Shown in pieces: positions 25,907-33,869 of a stretch of 37,595 nucleotides of DNA (its first letter is position 1; every line of letters begins with the position of its first letter). The notes under the pieces were generated by a model. That model saw nothing but the letters and a program-made list of their open reading frames with translations. It had not been told where the DNA came from and searched no databases. The position numbers and the translations under genes are program-made. Origin of the DNA: Gammaproteobacteria bacterium (GTDB taxonomy: Bacteria; Pseudomonadota; Gammaproteobacteria; SZUA-140); assembly GCA_026981935.1 (NCBI GenBank), contig JALSIC010000106.1, positions 1 to 37,595 on the forward strand. Direction: 5' to 3'.

Positions 25907-26125
25907 TCAACTGTTGGACGCCAGGTCATCATGTGCTCCGCCATCGCCTCCCTGCTTTTCCTTTTCTTTCTGGATCCGCTCATAGATTTCTTCTCTGTGA
26001 ATCTCAACGTGCCTGGGTGCCTTGATGCCTACCCTGACCTGGGAGTTCTTCACGGCACATATGGTAACCGTAATGTCATCCCCAATGATCAGGGCTTCGC
26101 CTACCTTGCGTGTGAGAATTAACAT
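25907..26125 (-). CDS. csrA: Carbon storage regulator CsrA
   Basis: The 72-residue protein starts [20 protein letters not shown] and includes [20 protein letters not shown]. It keeps the RNA-contacting residues L4, R6 and R44-type positions of CsrA/RsmA. It binds GGA-containing loops in mRNA leaders and controls carbon use, motility and biofilm. AGGAGAG precedes ATG 26125. The C-terminal tail is longer than in E. coli CsrA (61 residues) and is polar. It is followed by the acidic protein gene at 25616. Confidence 0.96.
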   Translation of the reverse strand: MLILTRKVGEALIIGDDITVTICAVKNSQVRVGIKAPRHVEIHREEIYERIQKEKEKQGGDGGAHDDLASNS

Positions 26126-26576
26126 ACTTCTCTCCTGTATATGGCTGATAAGATTTATCCGTGCCGGGCAGCCGCTGGCAACCCTGCACTTTAGCGTCAG
26201 CAGTAAGGCTTCGGCATGGATGGCGCGGCAGGCCGTATTTTTCCCGGACCACCGGCGTGGAGACACCCGCTGTGTGAAGAGATTGACGGGATATATGCGG
26301 TACTACGCTGCTGATTCCCCGCGATGGCCCCAATGGCACATCGAATCCGGGGCACGCATTGATCAGACGTCGGAAAATGTTTTTCGCCAAGCGATGATGT
26401 CATCCACCCACGATCCATGATTCACCTCATCTGCCAGCGGCCTGTGAGCAAAACAGGCCGGTGCGTTTGTTACCCGACTTTTCATCGCTATATTCAGGGA
26501 TTGTTGAGAATAAAGGTACTGACTTCGACTGTCTCAGTAAATTCCACAATTGGGGTATTTTTGCCGTCTGCCGTGG
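26126..26576. other. Intergenic region upstream of csrA
   Basis: About 450 bases separate csrA from the response regulator gene. It should hold the csrA promoter, but only weak candidates were seen. Near 26544 it has a CCACAATTGGGG palindrome-like site inside a 24-base block that recurs upstream of the response regulator (27465-27488), and near 26503 a TTGTTGAGAAT motif that recurs at repeat borders. No gene is seen. Confidence 0.5.
26536..26559. repeat. Shared block with CCaCAATTGgGG core, copy 1
   Basis: AGTAAATTCCACAATTGGGG plus TATT matches 27465-27488 at all but a few positions. The core (26544-26555) is an imperfect dyad. It lies just beyond the 3' end of the response regulator gene. 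Either a regulator site or a small repeat. Confidence 0.5.
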
Positions 26577-27230
26577 TCATCTGTTTTTATACAGCATGAT
26601 GGCCTCCACGAGCGTATGGACATGCAGTTTGTTATAGATGTTTTTCAGGTGTGTACGCACGGTTTCGTAGCTGATATGCAGTTTTTCCGCCACCTGCCGG
26701 TTGGTATAGCCGTGTGATATGTATTCCAGGATCTGCAGCTCGCGCTTCGTGAGTTCATCGAACTTTGTTTTTGTCTTTTGCGGTGTTTTCTTGGTGCGAA
26801 AGGTCTCGATAACACGCTTGGCGATGACCCGGGACATGGGTGCGCCGCCATCAATGACATCAAAAATAGCCGATTCAATCTCATCGAGCGAAGTCGACCC
26901 CTTTACGATATAGCCCACAGCACCCGCCTGCAGGGCTGAAAACAGATGTTTGTCGTCGTCGTAGACGGTAAGGACGAGAAATTCAGCAGGGCAGCCATGT
27001 GCGGAGACGCGCTCGATGACCTCGACACCGGAAATATCAGGCAAGTCGATGTCAATCAGGATGACGTCGGGATTGGTCTTGACGACTTCCTCGATGGCAT
27101 CCTTGCCTCTTTCGTAACATCCCACAATGTTGATGCTGGGTGAATTGGAGAGCAACAGGGCCAGTTCGTTGAGATATCGCTTATTGTCCTCGACAATGGC
27201 AATATCGACAGTTCGCATCACATCATCCAT
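26577..27230 (-). CDS. NarL/FixJ-type response regulator
   Basis: From ATG 27230 the protein has 217 residues. The receiver domain has the acidic pair in IAIVEDNKRY, phospho-acceptor D60 in VILIDIDLPD, threonine in LVLTVYDDD and lysine in GYIVKGS. The LuxR-type HTH is LTKRELQILEYISHGYTNRQ followed by VAEKLHISYETVRTHLKNIY. ATG 27218 or an upstream codon at 27305 are alternatives. The cognate kinase is probably the protein at 28273-29895, same strand, now separated by a repeat array. Confidence 0.93.
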   Translation of the reverse strand: MDDVMRTVDIAIVEDNKRYLNELALLLSNSPSINIVGCYERGKDAIEEVVKTNPDVILIDIDLPDISGVEVIERVSAHGCPAEFLVLTVYDDDKHLFSALQAGAVGYIVKGSTSLDEIESAIFDVIDGGAPMSRVIAKRVIETFRTKKTPQKTKTKFDELTKRELQILEYISHGYTNRQVAEKLHISYETVRTHLKNIYNKLHVHTLVEAIMLYKNR

Positions 27231-27464
27231 AACGTTTTGCCTGCTTGTGCTGGTTGGTAGTGTAGGTGTAGTTGTCGTCACGTCATGCTTGTAGTGGCCG
27301 GACAATAAAAAGCGACGCAGGGCAGTCTCTCAGCAAGGTCGTCATTGCTCCATGGAGTGACAACATGGGGAGAGTGCCTGCTGTGGCCGGCATGTGTTTT
27401 CTAGGTAATTTTGACGCCGGAATATGCCCAGGATGTTTGTTACGCTAATCCAGTCAGAGTCTTA

Positions 27465-27488
27465 AGTAAATACCACAATTGGGTTATT
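27465..27488. repeat. Shared block with CCaCAATTGgG core, copy 2
   Basis: AGTAAATACCACAATTGGGT plus TATT corresponds to 26536-26559. It lies about 235 bases upstream of the response regulator start and directly abuts the repeat array, whose edge motif TTATTGAGACTTGCA begins within it. Confidence 0.5.
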
Positions 27489-27997
27489 GAGACTTGCATG
27501 ACTTCCTTGCCATTTCGACCTCACTTCCTTGTCGTTCCGACCACTCCCTTTTCGTTCCGACCACTCCCTTGTCATTTTGACCTCACTCCCTTGTGTCATT
27601 TCGACCTCACTCCTTTGTGTCATTTCGACCGAAGGGAGAAATCCTGTCCCACCGCACCCCAAGATTTCTCGCTGCGCTCGAAATGACAAGAGTAATGTCA
27701 TTTCCCCTCTACGCTCGAAATGACAGGGATTCTGCCATTTCCCGCTGTGCTCGAAATGACAGGGGTAATGTCATTCCACACTTCTTGTCAATTCAACCCC
27801 ACTCTCTTTTCGTTCCGACCACTCCCTTGTCATTTTGACCTCACTCCCTTGTGTCATTTCGACCGAAGGGAGAAATCCTGTCCCACCGCACCCCAAGATT
27901 TCTCGCTGCGCTCGAAATGACAAGAGTAATGTCATTTCCCCTCTACGCTCGAAATGACAGGGATACTGTCATTTCCCGCTGTGCTCGAAATGACAGG
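27483..27997. repeat. GTCATTTCGA-family array 2, with internal tandem duplication
   Basis: Units of about 24 bases (CACTCCCTTGTGTCATTTCG type) and complementary units (GCTGCGCTCGAAATGACA) alternate. Segments 27549-27763 and 27807-27997 are direct copies differing by one 24-base unit and about two bases, showing a recent duplication. Unlike CRISPR there are no constant-length unique spacers. Confidence 0.9.
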
Positions 27998-28272
27998 CGA
28001 CACTTGGATGACAAGTATCACCTGGAACGACAGACCCTGGCTGAAACCCATAAACCTCGGCTATCGAGGTTTGCATTATTGACTGACGGCCGCCGTACTG
28101 CCTGGATAAACCCCCGGCCTGCATCCGGGGAGAAACCCCATCTGCGCTGGGGAGAGCGGCCCGATTCTCCCCGATTTCTCGTTGCCTAGCCCCACTATGT
28201 GCCTCGATATCGTGAAGATTCGTCCTCGCCCTCCCACCATGCTCGCTACGATCGCCTGGATCCGGCCGACGC

Positions 28273-29895
28273 CTAGGTCGGCAACTGCACGATCAGTTGG
28301 GTGCCCTGACCGGGAGTCGACCGGATAACGAGTTCACCACCGATCTCGGTGATCCGCTGCCGGATGTTCTTCAATCCATAACTGCGGTCGCGCACCTGGT
28401 CAGTTTCGAAGCCTCGCCCATTGTCACTGATGACGATGACCACGCAGGCGTTGCCGAAGGTGACGGTGGCAAGAACCTGGGTGGCCTGGGCGTGTTTGCT
28501 GACGTTGATCAGGGCCTCACGGAATATCTGGTAGACGGCATGCTTGGCCGCGGGCGAGGGGGGCTGAATTTCCTTGTGCTCACCGTGCGTCTCGATTTCG
28601 AAGACGATGTTTCTGGAGCTCAACAGATCGTTGCCGAGACGACGCAGAGAGTCGATCACATCACCCCAGGTGTTCTGCCGGTCGTCGATCACCCACAGGA
28701 AGTTGCGCAGTTGACGGGAGGAATCGGCGGTATAGTCTTTGATCTTCTGCAATCGCTGACCCACCATATCGCTGTCACTGCCGAGGAAACGCCGCGCACC
28801 TTCGGCCACAATGGAAATGCTGGCCAGATCGTTGAGCACGGTGTCATGAAGTTCGCGGTGAATCCTTTCCTTTTCCTTGCGGGCATTGACCTCAACGGCG
28901 ATGCGGTCCAGATAGAGGCGCTGATTGTCCAGCGACAGGATGAGCGAGAAAGGCAGAATCAGGGAGAACAGGGCCATGTTGTTGATCAGGCTGCTTTCCA
29001 GGGGCCAGGGAAAGACAATGGAGATAGTGAAGAAGGCGGAAACCAGCAGCAGGGCAAAGAATGTCATGCGCATCTGCTTGCGCATGAATTCATCGCGCTC
29101 TTCGATCATGGAATGCGCCACTCCGGCCAGCATGATGACAATCCAGATAAAAAGAAATGGCAAGGTGGTCGCCAGGGAAATCATGCCATAGAGATAAAGA
29201 ACGGAAATGAGGGCTGCATAGCCGTAGAAGCCTGCCACGATCCATTTGTGTTCCTGGAGGAAGCGTTTTCTCCTGGGGAAGACCATGGCGAAGTGGACCA
29301 GGGATATCTGTCCTGTGCTGGACACGAAAAACACCTTGATCATCAGGTTGAGCCATTGCGGATCGAGGAACAGGGGGCGATGAAGTACCGGTGCCACACT
29401 GATCATGTAAAGTGCCGTACTGGCAAGGAATAATGCGCACAGAAAGCCCGCCAGGGTCGCATGCCGGCGCAGCGCCGTGACGGCGGAGATGATATAGATG
29501 AGGCAGACAATGTACACCAGGCCCAGGCGCGATACGACCTCGCCATAACCCATTTTCCCGATATCCGCGACGATCTGCCAGGTGGTCTGGAGCCGGTCCC
29601 TGAATTCGAGGATGACATGATCCTTGCTGTGCAACAGTTCACTGAAACGTTCCTGCGCCTGCCACCATTCCTGTTCCCGGCGCGGGTTCGTGAATGTGGG
29701 GAGTTTCCACAGGTCGGTGGGCCGTACCTCGACATCATCAATATGGGTGATCTCGATACCCTCGCGCAGGGTGACTGCTTCACCATCGAAGAGCAGAACA
29801 GGAGAATTGCGCATCGCCCAGGCACCTGCAATCGCCATGGCAATGCTGAGACCGATCAGCAGGACAATAATCATCCAGTGCCATTTCTGTTCCAT
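28273..29895 (-). CDS. NarX/ComP-like sensor histidine kinase
   Basis: The 540-residue inner-membrane kinase has one membrane helix at about 7-29, a 90-residue extracytoplasmic segment, then about seven membrane helices to residue 322 (ComP-like layout). The HisKA_3 box ERIHRELHDTVLNDLASI has phospho-histidine H350. The ATPase domain shows FREALINVSKHAQA (N box), ISDNGRGF (G1) and STPGQGTQLIV. It should phosphorylate the response regulator at 26577-27230. The sensed ligand is unknown. It begins 45 bases after the lipoprotein gene stop, so both may share a transcript. Confidence 0.93.
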   Translation of the reverse strand: MEQKWHWMIIVLLIGLSIAMAIAGAWAMRNSPVLLFDGEAVTLREGIEITHIDDVEVRPTDLWKLPTFTNPRREQEWWQAQERFSELLHSKDHVILEFRDRLQTTWQIVADIGKMGYGEVVSRLGLVYIVCLIYIISAVTALRRHATLAGFLCALFLASTALYMISVAPVLHRPLFLDPQWLNLMIKVFFVSSTGQISLVHFAMVFPRRKRFLQEHKWIVAGFYGYAALISVLYLYGMISLATTLPFLFIWIVIMLAGVAHSMIEERDEFMRKQMRMTFFALLLVSAFFTISIVFPWPLESSLINNMALFSLILPFSLILSLDNQRLYLDRIAVEVNARKEKERIHRELHDTVLNDLASISIVAEGARRFLGSDSDMVGQRLQKIKDYTADSSRQLRNFLWVIDDRQNTWGDVIDSLRRLGNDLLSSRNIVFEIETHGEHKEIQPPSPAAKHAVYQIFREALINVSKHAQATQVLATVTFGNACVVIVISDNGRGFETDQVRDRSYGLKNIRQRITEIGGELVIRSTPGQGTQLIVQLPT

Positions 29896-29939
29896 GGGGC
29901 TGGCGCGGATCTCGGGGTTGCAGAACGGTGTGTGCAGTC

Positions 29940-30380
29940 TCAGTGCGCGGACGACCAGTTGTATGCCTTGACGATGCCCCGGGTATCGAACCGGACCCGC
30001 AGTATCTGCAGGCGGGCGTCATTCAGGCCGGGCAGGGTGCCGGTCCCGAAGTAGTAGAGCCATTCTTCATCCTTTTCTCCATCGCTGCTGACCACGATGC
30101 CGGTTCCCACGGGCTCACCCAGCCAGTGGCGGACTTCGTCACGCGTGGTCACACCATGGCGAATACTGGCCTGAAAGCGTTGCAGATCGAATTCCTGACC
30201 CAATTTGACCGTGGCACAGGACGACAGGCTCAATACTAAGACAATCAGAATGATGGCCTGTCTCCTGGATCCGCCCTGTGCAGAGACGGACGCGTTCTTT
30301 CCGCACTGGCCGGGTGGAAGCGAACCACGTGGCTCCTGCCCCCGGGCAGCCCTGCCAGTTGATTGCAGCATGGTATTCAT
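29940..30380 (-). CDS. Small lipoprotein, SmpA/BamE-like
   Basis: The 146-residue protein from ATG 30380 has a hydrophobic stretch AIILIVLVLSLSSC with lipobox cysteine near residue 55. Before it lies an unusually long, charged 40-residue leader. After it, VTTRDEVRHWLGEPVGTG and WLYYFGTG resemble the SmpA/OmlA domain. It should be an outer- or inner-membrane lipoprotein of the periplasm. It lies 45 bases upstream of the kinase and may supply a periplasmic input. The long leader suggests the true start could be a later non-ATG codon. Confidence 0.75.
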   Translation of the reverse strand: MNTMLQSTGRAARGQEPRGSLPPGQCGKNASVSAQGGSRRQAIILIVLVLSLSSCATVKLGQEFDLQRFQASIRHGVTTRDEVRHWLGEPVGTGIVVSSDGEKDEEWLYYFGTGTLPGLNDARLQILRVRFDTRGIVKAYNWSSAH

Positions 30381-30434
30381 ACTGAGAGTCTCGTAGTTGA
30401 ATGGACATGGCCCGACTCTTGGTACGCCGGTTCG

Positions 30435-30534
30435 GTAGCCTGGATGAAGCGCTGCAAGAGCGCAATCCAGGAAACCGGATGGCAAAAACCCCGCACCCGG
30501 ATTACGTTCCACTCCATCGGCTACACATTTTGAT
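30435..30534. repeat. GTAGCC-bounded palindromic repeat, copy 2
   Basis: The 100-base unit starts GTAGCCTGGATGAAGCGCTG and ends CCATCGGCTAC. Its internal GCAATCCAGG and CACCCGGATTACG parts parallel the copy at 8781-8859. It separates the lipoprotein gene from the heat-shock operon. Confidence 0.75.
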
Positions 30535-30559
30535 ATGGACAATTATGAGACCATTAATA

Positions 30560-30889
30560 TCATCCTTCCCAGTCCTTGAACAACAGCTGTTCCAGCGCCT
30601 GGACCCGGTCGCGCAGGCTGCTGATCTCGTCGAGCAACTCCAATGCCAGTGCGGCGCCGGCCAGATTGATACGCAGGTCTTGTTGCAGGCGCACGGCAGT
30701 GGCAGCCCGGCAAGCGCTGTCGGCCGAGAAACGCCACGTCGTCATGTGCGAGCCTGTGGCAGGTTCGAGAATGCCTTCATCGATCATGGCCAGGATCTGC
30801 TCGGCCTCGACACCAATCTGCCGTGAGAGTTCTTTGAAAGTCAGAGACAAGGTCTCATCCTGGGGTGGTATCCGCCTGCCTGGATTCAT
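30560..30889 (-). CDS. cbpM: Chaperone modulator CbpM
   Basis: The 109-residue protein has a MerR-like helical domain ([20 protein letters not shown], then [12 protein letters not shown]) and a C-terminal coiled coil ([20 protein letters not shown]). This is the standard architecture of CbpM, which binds the J domain of CbpA and blocks its action on DnaK. The start ATG 30889 overlaps the cbpA stop (ATGA). It is the last gene of the hsp20-cbpA-cbpM operon. Confidence 0.9.
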   Translation of the reverse strand: MNPGRRIPPQDETLSLTFKELSRQIGVEAEQILAMIDEGILEPATGSHMTTWRFSADSACRAATAVRLQQDLRINLAGAALALELLDEISSLRDRVQALEQLLFKDWEG

Positions 30890-31848
30890 GCCACTTTTTC
30901 CCATTCCCTGCGGGGATTGTAACCCAGTTCCTGCGCCATGCGCTTGTAGAGCCTGCGGGCTTCTTCCGTACGGGCTTCCGGTGTCACGATCTGCACGACG
31001 ACATACTGGTCTCCCGGTGGTTGCCCCGGAAGCCCCCGGCCCTTGAGACGCAGCCTGGTGCCGGTCTGGGTCCCGGGAGGGATCTTCATGTCCACCCACC
31101 CGCCCAGGGTGGGCACCTTGATCTGAGCGCCCAGGGCCGACTCCCAGGGGGTGATGGGCAGATTGATATAGACATCCCGGCCATCGATACGATAGACAGG
31201 ATGCGGTCTGAATCTGACCTCGAGATAGAGGTCTCCGCGGCTTCCTCCCCCCATGCCCGGAGCGCCCTGGCCGGCGAGGCGAATATGCTGACCCTGCGTG
31301 ATGCCGCGGGGAATCCTGACCTTAAGCTTGTGCGAGCGCCTGACCAGCCGACCGTGATCATCATATTCCGGTATTTCCAGCGTGATGACACGGGTCGTGC
31401 CACGATAGCTGTCTTCCGGGTCGATGAGAATCTGCGCATGGCGGTCCGCTCCCCGTACACTGAAACCGTGCGCACCCCTGCGTCCGCGCTGTCCACCGAA
31501 AGGGGAAGCGGCACCGAACAAGGTCTCGAAGAAATCGCTGAACTGAGTGGCATCGACGCCGGTGAAACCTCCACCGCTGAACTCGAATCCTGTATCCCAG
31601 TCGGGGGGTGGCGTGAATTCCTCGCCCGGCTGCCAGCCACCTCGCAGCTTGTCATAGGCGGCCCGTTTCTCCGGATCCTTGAGTACTTCGTAGGCTTCAT
31701 TGACCTCTTTGAAACGCTCTTCCGCATCAGCCTCCTTGCTGACATCGGGGTGATATCTGCGCGCCAGTTTCCGGTAGGCGCGCTTGATGTCCTCCTGCGA
31801 GGCATCTTCAGGCACACCCATGATTTTGTAATAGTCTTTGAATTTCAC
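30886..31848 (-). CDS. cbpA: DnaJ-family co-chaperone CbpA
   Basis: The 320-residue protein has an N-terminal J domain ([23 protein letters not shown] at 33-35) and a G/F-type linker ([20 protein letters not shown]). Two beta-rich client-binding domains follow, with no zinc-finger cysteines, as in CbpA rather than DnaJ. It stimulates DnaK ATPase and can bind curved DNA. It lies 36 bases after hsp20 and overlaps cbpM. Confidence 0.94.
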   Translation of the reverse strand: MKFKDYYKIMGVPEDASQEDIKRAYRKLARRYHPDVSKEADAEERFKEVNEAYEVLKDPEKRAAYDKLRGGWQPGEEFTPPPDWDTGFEFSGGGFTGVDATQFSDFFETLFGAASPFGGQRGRRGAHGFSVRGADRHAQILIDPEDSYRGTTRVITLEIPEYDDHGRLVRRSHKLKVRIPRGITQGQHIRLAGQGAPGMGGGSRGDLYLEVRFRPHPVYRIDGRDVYINLPITPWESALGAQIKVPTLGGWVDMKIPPGTQTGTRLRLKGRGLPGQPPGDQYVVVQIVTPEARTEEARRLYKRMAQELGYNPRREWEKVA

Positions 31849-31884
31849 CTTGTTTATGCTGCTTCGTTCGAGGAGTGCAGAATC

Positions 31885-32325
31885 TCATTCCCCTTCCACG
31901 CTGATTCTCCGGGGCTGCGTCTTCTCCAGTTTGGGGATGGTGATCTCCAGCACACCAAAGCGGCTTCGTGCGGTCACCCGTTCCGGATCAGCCGTGTCGG
32001 GCAGGCTGAAACGGCGATAGAAGGTACCCCTGGCGCGTTCCATGCGCTTGTAGCCCTTACGGTTCTCATCGGCAAGACGCTCGCCCTTGATGGACAACAC
32101 GCCGTTTTCCATGTTGATTTCGATATCCGCAGGATTGATGCCCGGCACATCGGCGAGAATCACGAAGGCATTGTCGCGCTCGATGATGTCCACGGGCGGA
32201 GCCCAGTCACTGGTGGCGATGATATTGCTGCCTTCATCGCCACTGTCACGGCTCTCCGCCAGCCTGTTGATCTCATTGCGCATCTGCTCCAGCAAGCTCC
32301 AGGGTTCATAGTTGAAAAGCGTCAT
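31885..32325 (-). CDS. Hsp20 small heat-shock protein
   Basis: The 146-residue protein starts at ATG 32325 (MTLFNYEPWSLLEQMRNEIN) after GGAGGA. The alpha-crystallin domain is complete: PPVDIIERDNAFVILADVPG, ENGVLSIKGER, the FYRRFSLPDTADPERV strand and FGVLEITIPK, ending with the IxI-like RRISV. It is an ATP-independent holdase forming oligomers. It is first in the operon, under a sigma-32-like promoter at 32400-32428. Confidence 0.95.
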   Translation of the reverse strand: MTLFNYEPWSLLEQMRNEINRLAESRDSGDEGSNIIATSDWAPPVDIIERDNAFVILADVPGINPADIEINMENGVLSIKGERLADENRKGYKRMERARGTFYRRFSLPDTADPERVTARSRFGVLEITIPKLEKTQPRRISVEGE

Positions 32326-32399
32326 CTGATGTCCTCCACTCGTTACCCGAGGCGGTCTCATGCCCGGGATTGCCTGACGGTTCTCTCTGTCTGGTGGTG

Positions 32400-32428
32400 A
32401 TATAGGAGCCGCGCCAGAATTATTCAAG
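32400..32428 (-). promoter_or_regulatory. Sigma-32-type heat-shock promoter for hsp20-cbpA-cbpM
   Basis: Read on the minus strand: CTTGAA (32428-32423), a 14-base spacer, then CTCCTATAT (32408-32400). This is close to the sigma-32 consensus CTTGAAA / CCCCATNT. It lies about 75 bases before the hsp20 ATG. Confidence 0.7.
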
Positions 32429-32445
32429 GGACTGCGGGCGTCTGC

Positions 32446-32805
32446 TCAGGCATCCCGGACATTCTCTTCAAGCTCTCTGAGGCGCTGGGCGAGCTTCTGA
32501 GGCGGGAGGCTTGCATCCTGGGGAGAGAGCCTGGCCAGCAAGCCGGCAAAGGGCTGGCGGCGCCCGTAGATCAGGCGCGTGATGCGGAACGCCAGGCGGT
32601 TGAGAAAGAAGAAGGCGGTGATGAACAGGATGCTGGTCACGGCCTCTATCCACAGGATCGTGTAATATCCCTTGTCGATGAGCATGGCAAAAGTGAAGAA
32701 ATAGACAATCAGCAGGATCCCCATGATGATGGCCGCTGAGATGGCAATGGTGTTCTGGGTCTTCTGGATGCGTTGCAGTGCTTGCAGGATGGCTTCTTCT
32801 GGCAT
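32446..32805 (-). CDS. Small two-span membrane protein
   Basis: The 119-residue protein has two membrane helices (about 22-42 and 52-70: AISAAIIMGILLIVYFFTFA and IEAVTSILFITAFFFLN), then a basic loop and a charged helical C-terminus (LAQRLRELEENV). ATG 32805 is directly preceded by an in-frame GTG. It sits upstream of the heat-shock operon and divergent from bolA. No family is recognised. Confidence 0.65.
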   Translation of the reverse strand: MPEEAILQALQRIQKTQNTIAISAAIIMGILLIVYFFTFAMLIDKGYYTILWIEAVTSILFITAFFFLNRLAFRITRLIYGRRQPFAGLLARLSPQDASLPPQKLAQRLRELEENVRDA

Positions 32806-32891
32806 CACGATGTCAATCCCAAGGCAGATATAGTATGATAAGCTTGCTCTCTCGTATGCACAGGGCAGCCATTATTATGGGCCAAGCCCCA

Positions 32892-32936
32892 GTGAATTTA
32901 CAAATAGTGAATTTACAAACGGTGAATCTGCAAATG
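32892..32936 (+). repeat. Three tandem 15-base repeats before bolA
   Basis: GTGAATTTACAAATA, GTGAATTTACAAACG and GTGAATCTGCAAATG lie head to tail, ending at the bolA start. The last copy contributes a GGTGA-like ribosome site and the ATG 32934. The copies keep frame with bolA. Confidence 0.85.
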
Positions 32937-33251
32937 ATGGATTTTAAATCCCGTATCGAGGAAAAACTTGCCACAGCGCTGGCACCGGCACATCTGGAGG
33001 TGATCAACGAAAGCCATCGTCACAATGTGCCTCCCGATGCCGAAACCCACTTCAAGGTGATCATCGTCAGCACGCAGTTTGACGAACTGCCTCTCCTGGC
33101 GCGGCACCGCAAGGTCAATGAGCTGCTGGCGTCTGAACTGGCCGAGGGCGTTCATGCCCTGGCCATTCATGCCTATTCGGTATCGGAGTGGGAGGCGCGC
33201 AACACGGGGGCGCCGCAGTCGCCTCCCTGCCTGGGAGGGGAGAAACGCTGA
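32934..33251 (+). CDS. bolA: BolA-family protein
   Basis: The 105-residue protein begins MMDFKSRIEEKLATALAP, then ESHRHNVPPDAETHFKVIIV and VHALAIHAYSVSEWE, the classical BolA motifs including the invariant H in the C-terminal helix. It partners monothiol glutaredoxins in iron-sulfur metabolism, and E. coli BolA also acts on morphology, stress and biofilm/motility choice. ATG 32934 is chosen by family length; an earlier in-frame ATG at 32878 would translate the tandem repeats. Confidence 0.93.
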   Translation: MMDFKSRIEEKLATALAPAHLEVINESHRHNVPPDAETHFKVIIVSTQFDELPLLARHRKVNELLASELAEGVHALAIHAYSVSEWEARNTGAPQSPPCLGGEKR

Positions 33252-33295
33252 ACACAATGTATTATACGGGTTGTTGAGAATCTGACATACATGGG

Positions 33296-33375
33296 CCGAT
33301 GAAGCGGAGTGAAAGCCGGGATAAATGTTTCTCTCCGGGTTCCGGTCCTTGTGGCCTGTATCCAGGCTGCTCGGC
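33296..33375. repeat. GTAGCC-type repeat, degenerate copy 3
   Basis: CCGATGAAGCGGAGTGAAAG, then CCGGGATAAATG, CTCCGGGTTCCGG and GGCCTGTATCCAGGCTGC follow the order of the unit at 8781-8859. The match is imperfect throughout. Confidence 0.55.
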
Positions 33376-33449
33376 AACCTTCAGTCGTTAGTGCAAGTCT
33401 CAATAGCCGAGGTTTATGAGATTCAGTTGGGGTTTGTCGTTCCATGCGG

Positions 33450-33795
33450 CGCCTGTCATTTCGAGCACAGCGGGAAATGACAGCATCCCTGTCATTTCGA
33501 GCGTAGCGAGAAACCTTGGGGGCAGTGGGGCAAGATTTCTCCCTCCGGTCGAAATGACAAGGGAGTGGGGTCGGAATGACACGGATCGGAATGACATTAC
33601 CCCTGTCATTTCGAGCGTAGCGAGAAATCTGGGGGGGGAAGTGGGGCAAGATTTCTCCCTTAGGGCGAAATGACACTTCTTTGTCATTCCGAGCGCAGTG
33701 AAGAATCCGAAACCGCCGACACAGGATTTCTCCCTCCGGTCGAAATGACAAGAAAGGTATGGTCGAAATGACAGAAAAGTGAGGCCGAAATGACG
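33450..33795. repeat. GTCATTTCGA-family array 3
   Basis: Repeated GTCATTTCGAGCGTAGCGAG units alternate with inverse TTTCTCCCTCCGGTCGAAAT units. Order and flanks mirror the array at 27483-27997 in inverted orientation, with different copy numbers. Confidence 0.88.
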
Positions 33796-33869
33796 AGGAA
33801 GCAAAGTGAATCTCAACAATAATGCGTCAAGCCCGGGAGTGTCAGCACATATGAAGGAGTCACAGTCAG

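Larger units (their letters stand above)
27231..28272. other. Repeat-filled gap between regulator and kinase genes
   Basis: About 1 kb with no credible gene. 27231-27464 is the leader region of the regulator; 27465-27488 the shared CCaCAATTGgGG block; 27483-27997 the GTCATTTCGA array; 28020-28140 border sequence that matches, inverted, the border at 33360-33445; 28141-28272 shows nothing recognisable. Confidence 0.7.
33252..33869. other. Repeat-filled gap after bolA
   Basis: No gene is seen. From 33271 (TTGTTGAGAATC) to about 33830 (GAATCTCAACAATAATGC) the region is bracketed by inverted motifs and holds a degenerate GTAGCC-type unit and a GTCATTTCGA-type array. A good ribosome site (AAGGAG) at about 33853 serves the gene at 33870. 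Confidence 0.7.

Noticed and set aside
27411-27920. Short open frames inside the repeat array
   Set aside because: They are translations of repeat units and duplicate with them; no ribosome sites or family signals.
27483-27997. CRISPR array
   Set aside because: Units occur in both orientations, vary in length, lack unique constant-size spacers, and no cas genes are present.
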